From: Oenanthe sinensis
Taxonomy: Eukaryota > Streptophyta > Magnoliopsida > Apiales > Apiaceae
DNA length: 64,000 bases
Reading direction: 5' to 3'
Assembly: GCA_028671895.1 (NCBI GenBank)
Contig: CM053800.1
Location: forward strand, 22,899,886 to 22,963,885
Positions 1 through 13,700 of this stretch are shown here, piece by piece; position 1 is the first letter of the stretch; each line of letters begins with the position of its first letter. A program made the position numbers and the translations under genes. The notes beneath the pieces were generated by a model, which saw nothing but the letters and a program-made list of their open reading frames with translations, was not told where the DNA came from and ran no database searches.

Positions 1-3000
1 TCTTGGCTCATTTCAACATAAAAACAATTCATAACAACTTCTGACTTCATTCTTGACTCGTTCAAACTTGGAAACAACTTGTAGCTTCATTCATGACTTG
101 TTTGAACATGGAAACAAATTGTTAACTCTTGGAGGATCATTTTTGGCTCATTTGAACAAGAAAACAATTTATAACAACTTGAGACTTCATTCTTGACTCG
201 TTCGAACTTGTAAACAACTTTTAGCTTCATTATTGACTCGTTTGAACTTGGAAACAACTTGTTAACTCTTGTAGGATCATTATTGGCTCATTTCAATATG
301 AAAACAATACATAACAACTTCTGACTTCATTCTTGACTCGCTCGAACTTGGAAACAACTTGTAGCATCATTCTTGACTCGTTTGGACATGGAAACAAATT
401 GTAAACTCTTGTAGGATCATTCTTGGCTCATTTGAACATGCAAATAATTTATAACAACTTGAGAGTTTATTCTTGACTCGTTCGAATTTGTAAACAACTT
501 ATAGCTTCATTATTGACTCGTTTGAACTTGGAAACAACTTGTAAACTCTTGTAGTATTATTCTTGGCTCATTTGAACATGAAAACAATTCATATCAACTT
601 CTGACTTCATTCTTGACTCGTTCGAACTTGGAAACAACTTGTAGCTTCATTCATGACTTGTTTGAACATGGAAACAAATTGTTAACTCTTGGAGGATCAT
701 TTTTGGCTCATTTGAACAAGAAAACAATTTATAACAACATGAGACTTCATTCTTGACTCATTCGAACTTTTAAACAACTTTTAGCTTCATTATTGACTCG
801 TTTGAACTTGGAAACAACTTGTAAACTCTTGTAGGATCATTCTTGGCTCATTTCAACATGAAAACAATTCATAACAACTTCTTACTTCATTCTTGACTCG
901 TTCGAACTTGGAAACAACTTGTAACTTCATTCTTGACTCGTTCGAACTTGTAAACAACTTATAGCTTCTTTATTGACTCGTTTGATCTTGGAACCAACTT
1001 GTAAACTCTTGTAGGATCATTCTTGGCTCATTTCAACATGAAAACAATTCATAACAACTTCTGACTTCATTCTTGACTCGTTCGAACTTGGAAACAACTT
1101 GTAGCTTCATTCTTGACTCGTTTGAGCTTCGAAACAACTTGTAAACTCTTGTAGGATCATTTTTGTCGAAAAGATTCATTGATACTTGAAACTTGATTTT
1201 CGAGTCGTTCGAACTTGGAAACAACCTGTAGCGTCATTATTGACTCGTTTAATCTTGGAAACAACTTGTAAACTCTTGTAGGATCATTCTTGGCTCATTT
1301 CAACATAAAAACAATTCATAACAACTTCTGACTTCATTCTTGACTCGTTCAAACTTGGAAACAACTTGTAGCTTCATTCATGACTTGTTTGAACATGGAA
1401 ACAAATTGTTAACTCTTGGAGGATCATTTTTGGCTCATTTGAACAAGAAAACAATTTATAACAACTTGAGACTTCATTCTTGACTCGTTCGAACTTGTAA
1501 ACAACTTTTAGCTTCATTATTGACTCGTTTGAACTTGGAAACAACTTGTAAACTCTTGTAGGATCATTATTGGCTCATTTCAACATGAAAACAATACATA
1601 ACAACTTCTGACTTCATTCTTGACTCGCTCGAACTTGGAAACAACTTGTAGCATCATTCTTGACTCGTTTGGACATGGAAACAAATTGTAAACTCTTGTA
1701 GGATCATTCTTGGCTCATTTGAACATGCAAATAATTTATAACAACTTGAGAGTTTATTCTTGACTCGTTCGAACTTGTAAACAACTTATAGCTTCATTAT
1801 TGACTCGTTTGAACTTGGAAACAACTTGTAAACTCTTGTAGTATTATTCTTGGCTCATTTGAACATGAAAACAATTCATATCAACTTCTGACTTCATTCT
1901 TGACTCGTTCGAACTTGGAAACAACTTGTAGCTTCATTCATGACTTGTTTGAACATGGAAACAAATTGTTAACTCTTGGAGGATCATTTTTGGCTCATTT
2001 GAACAAGAAAACAATTTATAACAACATGAGACTTCATTCTTGACTCGTTCGAACTTTTAAACAACTTTTAGCTTCATTATTGACTCGTTTGAACTTGGAA
2101 ACAACTTGTAAACTCTTGTAGGATCATTCTTGGCTCATTTTAACATGAAAACAATTCATAACAACTTCTTACTTCATTCTTGACTCGTTCGAACTTGGAA
2201 ACAACTTGTAACTTCATTCTTGACTCGTTCGAACTTGTAAACAACTTATTGCTTCTTTATTGACTCGTTTGATCTTGGAACCAACTTGTAAACTCTTGTA
2301 GGATCATTCTTGGCTCATTTCAACATGAAAACAATTCATAACAACTTCTGACTTCATTCTTGACTCGTTCGAACTTGGAAACAACTTGTAGCTTCATTCT
2401 TGACTCGTTTGAACTTAGAAACAACTTGTAAACTCTTGTAGGATCATTTTTGTCGAAAAGATTCATTGATACTTGAAACTTGATTTTCGAGTCGTTCGAA
2501 CTTGGAAACAACCTGTAGTTTCATTATTGACTCGTTTAATCTTGGAAACAACTTGTAAACTCTTGTAGGATCATTCTTGGCTCATTTCAACATAAAAACA
2601 ATTCATAACAACTTCTGACTTCATTCTTGACTCGTTCAAACTTGGAAACAACTTGTAGCTTCATTCATGACTTGTTTGAACATGGAAACAAATTGTTAAC
2701 TCTTGGAGGATCATTTTTGGCTCATTTGAACAAGAAAACAATTTATAACAACTTGAGACTTCATTCTTGACTCGTTCGAACTTGTAAACAACTTTAAGCT
2801 TCATTATTGACTCGTTTGAACTTGGAAACAACTTGTAAACTCTTGTAGGATCATTATTGGCTCATTTCAACATGAAAACAATACATAACAACTTCTGACT
2901 TCATTCTTGACTCGCTCGAACTTGGAAACAACTTGTAGCATCACTCTTGACTCGTTTGGACATGGAAACAAATTGTAAACTCTTGTAGGATTATTCTTGG

Positions 3001-3050
3001 CTCATTTGAACATGCAAATAATTTATAACAACTTGAGACTTTATTCTTGA
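1..3050. repeat. 1287-bp higher-order repeat, two full copies plus part of a third
   Basis: The block 1-1287 is repeated at 1288-2574 and again from 2575. The private variant CATGCAAATAATTT falls at 437, 1724 and 3011, exactly 1287 bp apart. One copy consists of seven 140-bp units, one 180-bp unit and one 127-bp unit (980 + 180 + 127 = 1287). The third copy begins to diverge around 3.05-3.3 kb, where the array changes to other arrangements. Differences between copies 1 and 2 are scattered single bases. Confidence 0.9.
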
Positions 3051-3399
3051 CTCGTTCAAACTTGTAAACAACTTATAGCTTCATTATTGACTCGTTTGTA
3101 CTTGTAAACAACTTGTAAACTCTTGTAGTATTATTCTTGGCTCATTTGAACATGAAAACAATTCATATCAACCTCTGACTTCATTCTTGACTCTTTCGAA
3201 CTTGGAAACAACTTGTAGGTTCATTCATGACGCGTTTGAACATGGAAACAAATTGTTAACTCTTGGAGGATCATTTTTGGTTCATTTAAAAATGAAAACA
3301 ATTTATAACAACTTGAGACTTCATTCTTGACTCGTTCGAAATTGTAAACAACTTATAGATTCATTATTGACTCGTTTGATCTTGGAAACAACTTGTAAA

Positions 3400-6300
3400 C
3401 TCTTGTAGGAACATTCTTGGCTCATTTCAACATGAAAACAATTCATAACAACTTCTGATTTCATTCTTGACTCGTTCGAACTTGGAAACAACTTGTAGCT
3501 TCATTCTTGACTCGTTTGAACTTCGAAACAATTTGTAAACTCTTGTAGGATCATTTTTGTCGAAAAGATTCATTGATAGTTGAGACTTGATTTTCGAGTC
3601 GTTCGAACTTGGAAACAACCTGTAGCTTCATTCATGTCTCGTTTGAACATGGAAACATATTGTAAACTCTTGTAGGATAATTTTTGGCTCATTTGAACAA
3701 GAAAATAATTTATAATAACTTGAGACTTCATTCTTGACTCGTTCGAACTTGTAAACAGCTTTTAGCTTCATTATTGACTCGTTTGAACTTGGAAACAACT
3801 TGTAAACTCTTGTAGGATCATTCTTGGCTCATTTGAACATGGAAACAATACATAACAACTTCTGACTTCATTCTTGACTCGCTCGAACTTGGAAACAACT
3901 TGTAGCATCATTCTTGACTCGTTTGGACATGGAAACAAATTGTAAACTCTTGTAGGATCATTCTTGGCTCATTTGAACATGCAAATAATTTATAACAACT
4001 TGAGAGTTTATTCTTGACTCGTTCGAACTTGTAAACAACTTATAGCTTCATTATTGACTCGTTTGAACTTGGAAACAACTTGTAAACTCTTGTAGTATTA
4101 TTCTTGGCTCATTTGAACATGAAAACAATTCATATCAACTTCTGACTTCATTCTTGACTCGTTCGAACTTGGAAACAACTTGTAGCTTCATTCATGACTT
4201 GTTTGAACATGGAAACAAATTGTTAACTCTTGGAGGATCATTTTTGGCTCATTTGAACAAGAAAACAATTTATAACAACATGAGACTTCATTCTTGACTC
4301 GTTCGAACTTTTAAACAACTTTTAGCTTCATTATTGACTCGTTTGAACTTGGAAACAACTTGTAAACTCTTGTAGGATCATTATTGGCTCATTTCAACAT
4401 GAAAACAATTCATAACAACTTCTTACTTCATTCTTGACTCGCTCGAACTTGTAAATAACTTATAACTTCTTTATTGACTCGTTTGATCTTGGAACCAACT
4501 TGTAAACTCTTGTAGGATCATTCTTGGCTCATTTCAACATGAAAACAATTCATAACAACTTCTGACTTCATTCTTGACTCGTTCGAACTTGGAAACAACT
4601 TGTAGCTTCATTCTTGACTCGTTTGAACTTCGAAACAACTTCTAAACTCTTGTAGTATTATTTAGGCTCATTTTAACATGAAAACAATTCATATCAACTT
4701 CTGACTTCATTCTTGACTCGTTCGAACTTGGAAACAACTTGTAGCTTCATTCATGACTCGTTTGAACATGGAAACAAATTGTTAACTCTTGGAGGATCAT
4801 TTTTGGCTCATTTGAACAAGAAAACAATTTATAACAACTTGAGACTTCATTCTTGACTCGTTCGAACTTGTAAACAACTTTTAGCTTCATTATTGACTCG
4901 TTTGAACTTGGAAAAAACTTGTAAACTCTTCTAGGATCATTCTTGGCTCATTTCAACATGAAAATAATTCATAACAACTTCTTACTTCATTCTTGACTCG
5001 TTCGAACTTTAAAACAACTTATAGGTTCATTATTGACTCGTTTGATCTTGGAAACAACTTGTAAACTCTTGTAAGATCATTCTTGGCTCATTTCAACATG
5101 AAAACAATTCATAACAACTTCTGACTTCATTCTTGACTCGTTCGAACTTGGAAACAACTTGTAGCTTCATTCTTGACTCGTTTGAACTTCGAAACAACTT
5201 GTAAACTCTTGTAGGATCATTTTTGTCGAAAAGATTCATTGATACTTGAGACTTGATTCTTGACTCGTTCGAACTTGGAAACATCTTGTAGCTTCATTCA
5301 TGACTCGTTTGAACATGGAAACAAATTGTTAACTCTTGGAGGATCATTTTTGGTTCATTTGAAAATGAAAAAAATTTATAACAACTTGAGACTTCATTCT
5401 TGACTCGTTCGAACTTGTAAACAAATTTTAGCTTCATTATTGACTCGTTTGATCTTGGAAACAACTTGTAAAATCTTGTAGGATCATTCTTGGCTCATTT
5501 CAACATGAAAACAATTCAGAACAACTTCTGATTTCATTCTTGACTCGTTCAAACTTGGAAACAACTTGTAGCTTCATTCTTGACTCGTTTGAACTTCGAA
5601 ACAACTTGTAAACTCTTTTAGGATCATTTTTGTCGAAAAGATTCATTGATAATTGAGACTTGATTTTCGAGTCGTTCGAACTTGGAAACAACCTGTAGCT
5701 TCATTCATGACTCGTTTGAACATGGAAACATATTGTAAACTCTTGTAGGATAATTTTTGGCTCATTTGAACAAGAAAATAATTTATAATAACTTGAGACT
5801 TCATTCTTGACTCGTTCGAACTTGTAAACAGCTTTTAGCTTCATTATTGACTCGTTTGAACTTGGAAACAACTTGTAAACTCTTGTAGGATCATTCTTGG
5901 CTCATTTGAACATGGAAACAATACATAACAACTTCTGACTTCATTCTTGACTCGCTCGAACTTGGAAACAACTTGTAGCATCATTCTTGACTCGTTTGGA
6001 CATGGAAACAAATTGTAAACTCTTGTAGGATCATTCTTGGCTCATTTGAACATGCAAATAATTTATAACAACTTGAGAGTTTATTCTTGACTCGTTCGAA
6101 CTTGTAAACAACTTATAGCTTCATTATTGACTCGTTTGAACTTGGAAACAACTTGTAAACTCTTGTAGTATTATTCTTGGCTCATTTGAACATGAAAACA
6201 ATTCATATCAACTTCTGACTTCATTCTTGACTCGTTCGAACTTGGAAACAACTTGTAGCTTCATTCATGACTTGTTTGAACATGGAAACAAATTGTTAAC

Positions 6301-6513
6301 TCTTGGAGGATCATTTTTGGCTCATTTGAACAAGAAAACAATTTATAACAACTTGAGACTTCATTCTTGACTCGTTCGAACTTTTAAACAACTTTTAGCT
6401 TCATTATTGACTCGTTTGAACTTGGAAACAAATTGTAAACTCTTGTAGGATCATTCTTGGCTCATTTCAACATGAAAACAATTCATAACAACTTCTTACT
6501 TCATTCTTGACTC
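3400..6513. repeat. 2073-bp shifted duplication inside the left array
   Basis: The segment around 3400-4440 is repeated at about 5473-6513. The shift is 2073 bp, read from the CATGCAAATAATTT variant (3978 and 6051) and from matching 127-bp variant units (3427 and 5500). The copies stop matching where the second carries one extra 40-bp module. Boundaries are approximate because every unit resembles every other. Confidence 0.75.
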
Positions 6514-9500
6514 GTTCGAACTTGGAAACAACTTGTAACTTCATTCTTGACTCGTTCGAACTTGTAAACAACTTATAGCTTCTTTATTACTCGTTTCATC
6601 TTAGAACCAACTTGTAAACTCTTGTAGGATCATTCTTGGCTCATTTCAACATGAAAACAATTCATAACAACTTCTGACTTCATTCTTGACTCGTTCGAAC
6701 TTGGAAACAACTTGTAGCTTCATTCTTGACTCGTTTGAACTTCGAAACAACTTGTAAACTCTTGTAGGATCATTTTTGTCGAAAATATTCATTGATACTT
6801 GAGACTTGATTTTCGAGTCGTTCGAACTTGGAAACAACCTGTAGCTTCATTATTGACTCGTTTGATCTTGGAAACAACTTGTAAACTCTTGTAGGGTCAT
6901 TCTTGGCTCATTTCAACATGAAAACAATTCATAACAACTTCTGACTTCATTCTTGACTCGTTCGAACTTGAAAACAACTTGTAGCTTCATTCTTGACTCG
7001 TTTGAATTTCGAAACAACTTGTAAACTCTTGTAGGATCATTCTTGGCTCATTTCAACATGAAAACAATTCATAACAACTTGTGAGTTCATTCTTGACTTG
7101 TTCGAACTTGGAAACAACTTGTAGCTTCATTCTTGACTCGTTTGAACTTCGAAACAACTAGTAAACTCTTGTAGGATCATTTTTGTCGAAAAGATTCATT
7201 GATACTTGAGACTTGATTTTCGAGTCGTTCGAACTCGGAAATAACCTGTAACTTCATTCATGACTCGTTTGAACATGGAAACATATTGTAAACTCTTGTT
7301 GGATAATTTTTGGCTCATATGAACAAGAAAATAATTTATAATAACTTGAGACTTCATTCTTGACTCGTTCGAACTTGTAAATAACTTATAGCTTCTTTAT
7401 TGACTCGTTTGATCTTGGAACCAACTTGTAAACTCTTGTAGGATCATTCTTGGCTCATTTCAACATGAAAACAATTCATAACAACTTCTGACTTCATTCT
7501 TGACTCGTTCGAACTTGGAAACAACTTGTAGCTTCATTCTTGTCTCGTTTGAACTTCGAAACAACTTGTAAACTCTTGTAGGATCATTTTTGTCGAAAAG
7601 ATTCATTGATACTTGAGACTTGATTTTCGAGTCGTTCGAACTTGGAAACAACCTGTAGCTTCATTATTGACTCGTTTGAACTTGGAAACAACTTGTAAAC
7701 TCTTGTAGGATCATTCTTGGCTCATTTCAACATGAAAACAATTCATAACAACTTCTGACTTCATTCTTGACTCGTTCGAACTTGGAAACAACTTGTAGCT
7801 TCATTCTTGACTCGTTTGAACTTCGAAACAACTTGTAAACTCTTGTAGGATCATTCTTGGCTCATTTCAACATGAAAACAATTCATAACAACTTGTGAGT
7901 TCATTCTTGACTTGTTCGAACTTGGAAACAACTTGTAGCTTCATTCTTGACTCGTTTGAACTTCGAAACAACTAGTAAACTCTTGTAGGATCATTTTTGT
8001 CGAAAAGATTCATTGATACTTGAGACTTGATTTTCGAGTCGTTCGAACTTGGAAACAACCTGTAACTTCATTCATGACTCGTTTGAACATGGAAACATAT
8101 TATAAACTCTTGTTGGATAATTTTTGGCTCATATGAACAAGAAAATAATTTATAATAACTTGAGACTTCATTCTTGACTCGTTCAAACTTGTAAACAACT
8201 TTTAGCTTCATTATTGACTCGTTTGAACTTGGAAACAACTTGTAAACTCTTGTAGGATCATTCTTGGCTCATTTGAACATGAAAACAATACATAACAACT
8301 TCTGACTTCATTCTTGACTCGCTCGAACTTGTAAACAACTTGTAGCTTCATTCTTGACTCGTTTGAACTTCGAAACAACTTGTAAACTCTTGTAGGATCA
8401 TTTTTGTCGAAAAGATTCATTGATACTTGAGACTTGATTTTCGAGTCGTTCGAACTTGGAAACAACCTGTAGCTTCATTATTGACTCGTTTGAACCTGGA
8501 AACAACTTGTAAACTCTTGTAGGATCATTCTTGGCTCATTTCAACATGAAAACAATTCATAACAACTTCTGACTTCATTCTTGACTCGTTCGAACTTGGA
8601 AACAACTTGTAGCTTCATTCATGACTCGTTTGAACATGGAAACAAATTGTTAACTCTTGGAGGATCATTTTTGGCTCATTTGAACAAGAAAACAATTTAT
8701 AACAACTTGAGACTTCATTCTTGACTCGTTCGAACTTGTAAACAACTTTTAGCTTCATTATTGACTCGTTTGAACTTGGAAAAAACTTGTAAACTCTTCT
8801 AGGATCATTCTTGGCTCATTTCAACATGAAAATAATTCATAACAACTTCTTACTTCATTCTTGACTCGTTCGAACTTTAAAACAACTTATAGGTTCATTA
8901 TTGACTCGTTTGATCTTGGAAACAACTTGTAAACTCTTGTAAGATCATTCTTGGCTCATTTCAACATGAAAACAATTCATAACAACTTCTGACTTCATTC
9001 TTGACTCGTTCGAACTTGGAAACAACTTGTAGCTTCATTCTTGACTCGTTTGAACTTCGAAACAACTTGTAAACTCTTGTAGGATCATTTTTGTCGAAAA
9101 GATTCATTGATACTTGAGACTTGATTCTTGACTCGTTCGAACTTGGAAACATCTTGTAGCTTCATTCATGACTCGTTTGAACATGGAAACAAATTGTTAA
9201 CTCTTGGAGGATCATTTTTGGTTCATTTGAAAATGAAAAAAATTTATAACAACTTGAGACTTCATTCTTGACTCGTTCGAACTTGTAAACAACTTTTAGC
9301 TTCATTATTGACTCGTTTGATCTTGGAAACAACTTGTAAAATCTTGTAGGATCATTCTTGGCTCATTTCAACATGAAAACAATTCAGAACAACTTCTGAT
9401 TTCATTCTTGACTCGTTCAAACTTGGAAACAACTTGTAGCTTCATTCTTGACTCGTTTGAACTTCGAAACAACTTGTAAACTCTTTTAGGATCATTTTTG

Positions 9501-10778
9501 TCGAAAAGATTCATTGATAATTGAGACTTGATTTTCGAGTCGTTCGAACTTGGAAACAACCTGTAGCTTCATTCATGACTCGTTTGAACATGGAAACATA
9601 TTGTAAACTCTTGTAGGATAATTTTTGGCTCATTTGAACAAGAAAATAATTTATAATAACTTGAGACTTCATTCTTGACTCGTTCGAACTTGTAAATAAT
9701 TTTTAGCTTCATTATTGACTCGTTTGAACTAGGAAACAACTTGTAAACTCTTGTAGGATCATTCTTGGCTCATTTGAACATGAAAACAATACATAACAAC
9801 TTCTGACTTCATTCTTGACTCGCTCGAACTTGGAAACAACTTGTAGCATCATTCTTGACTCGTTTGGACATGGAAACAAATTGTAAACTCTTGTAGGATC
9901 ATTCTTGGCTCATTTGAACATGCAAATAATTTATAACAACTTGAGAGTTTATTCTTGACTCGTTCGAACTTGTAAACAACTTATAGCTTCATTATTGACT
10001 CGTTTGAACTTGGAAACAACTTGTAAACTCTTGTAGTATTATTCTTGGCTCATTTGAACATGAAAACAATTCATATCAACTTCTGACTTCATTCTTGACT
10101 CGTTCGAACTTGGAAACAACTTGTAGCTTCATTCATGACTTGTTTGAACATGGAAACAAATTGTTAACTCTTGGAGGATCATTTTTGGCTCATTTGAACA
10201 AGAAAACAATTTATAACAACTTTTAGCTTCATTATTGACTCGTTTGAACTTGGAAACAAATTGTAAACTCTTGTAGGATCATTCTTGGCTCATTTCAACA
10301 TGAAAACAATTCATAACAACTTCTTACTTCATTCTTGACTCGTTCGAACTTGGAAACAACTTTTAACTTCATTCTTGACTCGTTCGAACTTGTAAACAAC
10401 TTATAGCTTCTTTATTACTCGTTTCATCTTAGAACCAACTTGTAAACTCTTGTAGGATCATTCTTGGCTCATTTCAACATGAAAACAATTCATAACAACT
10501 TCTGACTTCATTCTTGACTCGTTCGAACTTGGAAACAACTTGTAGCTTCATTCTTGACTCGTTTGAACTTCGAAACAACTTGTAAACTCTTGTAGGATCA
10601 TTTTTGTCGAAAATATTCATTGATACTTGAGACTTGATTTTCGAGTCGTTCGAACTTGGAAACAACCTGTAGCTTCATTATTGACTCGTTTGATCTTGGA
10701 AACAACTTGTAAACTCTTGTAGGATCATTCTTGGCTCATTTCAACATGAAAACAATTCATAACAACTTCTGACTTCAT
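4690..10778. repeat. 3868-bp shifted duplication (about 4690-6950 and 8558-10778)
   Basis: Private variants in the first block recur 3868 bp later, for example the 127-bp units at 5093/8961 and 5500/9368 and CATGCAAATAATTT at 6051/9919. Near 10210 the second copy lacks exactly one 40-bp module, so the shift becomes 3828 bp (6646/10474). This is direct evidence that indels in the array occur in whole 40-bp modules. Confidence 0.8.
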
Positions 10779-13700
10779 TCTTGACTCGTTCAAACTTGGA
10801 AAGAACTTGTAGCTTCATTCTTGACTCGTTTGAACTTCGAAACAACTTGTAAACTCTTGTAGGATCATTCTTGGCTCATTTCAACATGAAAACAATTCAT
10901 AACAACTTGTGAGTTCATTCTTGACTTGTTCGAACTTGGAAACAACTTGTAGCTTCATTCTTGACTCGTTTGAACTTCGAAACAACTAGTAAACTCTTGT
11001 AGGATCATTTTTGTCGAAAAGATTCATTGATACTTGAGACTTGATTTTCGAGTCGTTCGAACTTGGAAACAATCTGTAACTTCATTCATGACTCGTTTGA
11101 ACATGGAAACATATTGTAAACTCTTGTTGGATAATTTTTGGCTCATATGAACAAGAAAATAATTTATAATAACTTGAGACTTCATTCTTGACTCGTTCGA
11201 ACTTGTAAACAACTTATAGCTTCTTTATTGACTCATTTGATCTTGGAACCAACTTGTAAACTCTTGTAGGATCATTCTTGGCTCATTTCAACATGAAAAC
11301 AATTCATAACAACTTCTGACTTCATTCTTGACTCGTTCGAACTTGGAAACAACTTGTAGCTTCATTCTTGACTCGTTTGAACTTCGAAACAACTTGTAAA
11401 CTCTTGTAGGATCATTTTTGTCGAAAATATTCGTTGATACTTGAGACTTGATTTTCGAGTCGTTCGAACTTGGAAACAACCTGTAGCTTCATTATTGACT
11501 CGTTTGATCTTGGAAACAACTTGTAAACTCTTGTAGGATCATTCTTGGCTCATTTCAACATGAAAACAATTCATAACAACTTCTGACTTCATTCTTGACT
11601 CGTTCGAACTTGGAAAGAACTTGTAGCTTCATTCTTGACTCGTTTGAACTTCGAAACAACTTGTAAACTCTTGTAGGATCATTCTTGGCTCATTTCAACA
11701 TGAAAACAATTCATAACAACTTGTGAGTTCATTCTTGACTTGTTCGAACTTGGAAACAACTTGTAGCTTCATTCTTGACTCGTTTGAACTTCGAAACAAC
11801 TAGTAAACTCTTGTAGGATCATTTTTGTCGAAAAGATTCATTGATACTTGAGACTTCATTCTTGACTCGTTTAAACTTGTAAACAACTTTTAGCTTCATT
11901 ATTGACTCGTTTGAACTTGGAAACAACTTGTAAACTCTTGTAGGATCATTCTTGGCTCATTTGAACATGAAAACAATACATAACAACTTCTGACTTCATT
12001 CTTGACTCGCTCGAACTTGTAAACAACTTATAGCTTCTTTATTGACTCATTTGATCTTGGAACCAACTTGTAAACTCTTGTAGGATCATTCTTGGCTCAT
12101 TTCAACATGAAAACAATTCATAACAACTTCTGACTTCATTCTTGACTCGTTCGAACTTGGAAACAACTTGTAGCTTCATTCTTGACTCGTTTGAACTTCG
12201 AAACAACTTGTAAACTCTTGTAGGATCATTTTTGTCGAAAAGATTCATTGATACTTGAGACTTGATTTTCGAGTCGTTCGAACTTGGAAACAACCTGTAG
12301 CTTCATTATTGACTCGTTTGAACTTGGAAACAACTTGTAAACTCTTGTAGGATCAATCTTGGCTCATTTCAACATGAAAACAATTCATAACAACTTCTGA
12401 CTTCATTCTTGACTCGGTCGAACTTGGAAACAACTTGTAGCTTCATTCTTGACTCGTTTGAACTTCGAAACAACTTGTAAACTCTTGTAGGATCATTCTT
12501 GGCTCATTTCAACATGAAAACAATTCATAACAACTTGTGAGTTCATTCTTGACTTGTTCGAACTTGGAAACAACTTGTAGCTTCATTCTTGACTCGTTTG
12601 AACTTCGAAACAACTAGTAAACTTTTGTAGGATCATTTTTATCGAAAAGATTCATTGATACTAGAGACTTGATTTTCGAGTCGTTCGAACTTGGAAACAA
12701 CCTGTAACTTCATTCATGACTCGTTTGAACATGGAAACATATTGTAAACTCTTGTTGGATAATTTTTGGCTCATATGAACAAGAAAATAATTTATAATAA
12801 CTTGAGACTTCATTCTTGACTCGTTCAAACTTGTAAACAACTTTTAGCTTCATTATTGACTCGTTTGAACTTGGAAACAACTTGTAAACTCTTGTAGGAT
12901 CATTCTTGGCTCATTTGAACATGAAAACAATTCATAACAACTTCTGACTTCATTCTTGACTCGTTCGAACTTGAAAACAACTTGTAGCTTCATTCTTGAC
13001 TCGTTTGAATTTCGAAACAACTTGTAAACTCTTGTAGGATCATTCTTGGCTCATTTCAACATGAAAACAATTCATAACAACTTGTGAGTTCATTCTTGAC
13101 TTGTTCGAACTTGGAAACAACTTGTAGCTTCATTCTTGACTCGTTTGAACTTCGAAACAACTAGTAAACTCTTGTAGGATCATTTTTGTCGAAAAGATTC
13201 ATTGATACTTGAGACTTGATTTTCGAGTCGTTCGAACTCGGAAATAACCTGTAACTTCATTCATGACTCGTTTGAACATGGAAACATATTGTAAACTCTT
13301 GTTGGATAATTTTTGGCTCATATGAACAAGAAAATAATTTATAATAACTTGAGACTTCATTCTTGACTCGTTCGAACTTGTAAATAACTTATAGCTTCTT
13401 TATTGACTCGTTTGATCTTGGAACCAACTTGTAAACTCTTGTAGGATCATTCTTGGCTCATTTCAACATGAAAACAATTCATAACAACTTCTGACTTCAT
13501 TCTTGACTCGTTCGAACTTGGAAACAACTTGTAGCTTCATTCTTGTCTCGTTTGAACTTCGAAACAACTTGTAAACTCTTGTAGGATCATTTTTGTCAAA
13601 AAGATTCATTGATACTTGAGACTTGATTTTCGAGTCGTTCGAACTTGGAAACAACCTGTAGCTTCATTATTGACTCGTTTGAACTTGGAAACAACTTGTA

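Noticed and set aside
1033..1224. Recurrent minus-strand frame of 63 codons in most 127-bp variant units (also 2320, 3427, 5093, 40591, 46582 and others), and 84-85-codon versions
   Set aside because: The example checked starts with TTG, not ATG. The 140-bp unit is not a multiple of three, and the similarity between copies is explained by DNA-level repeat homogenisation. No domain is recognisable.
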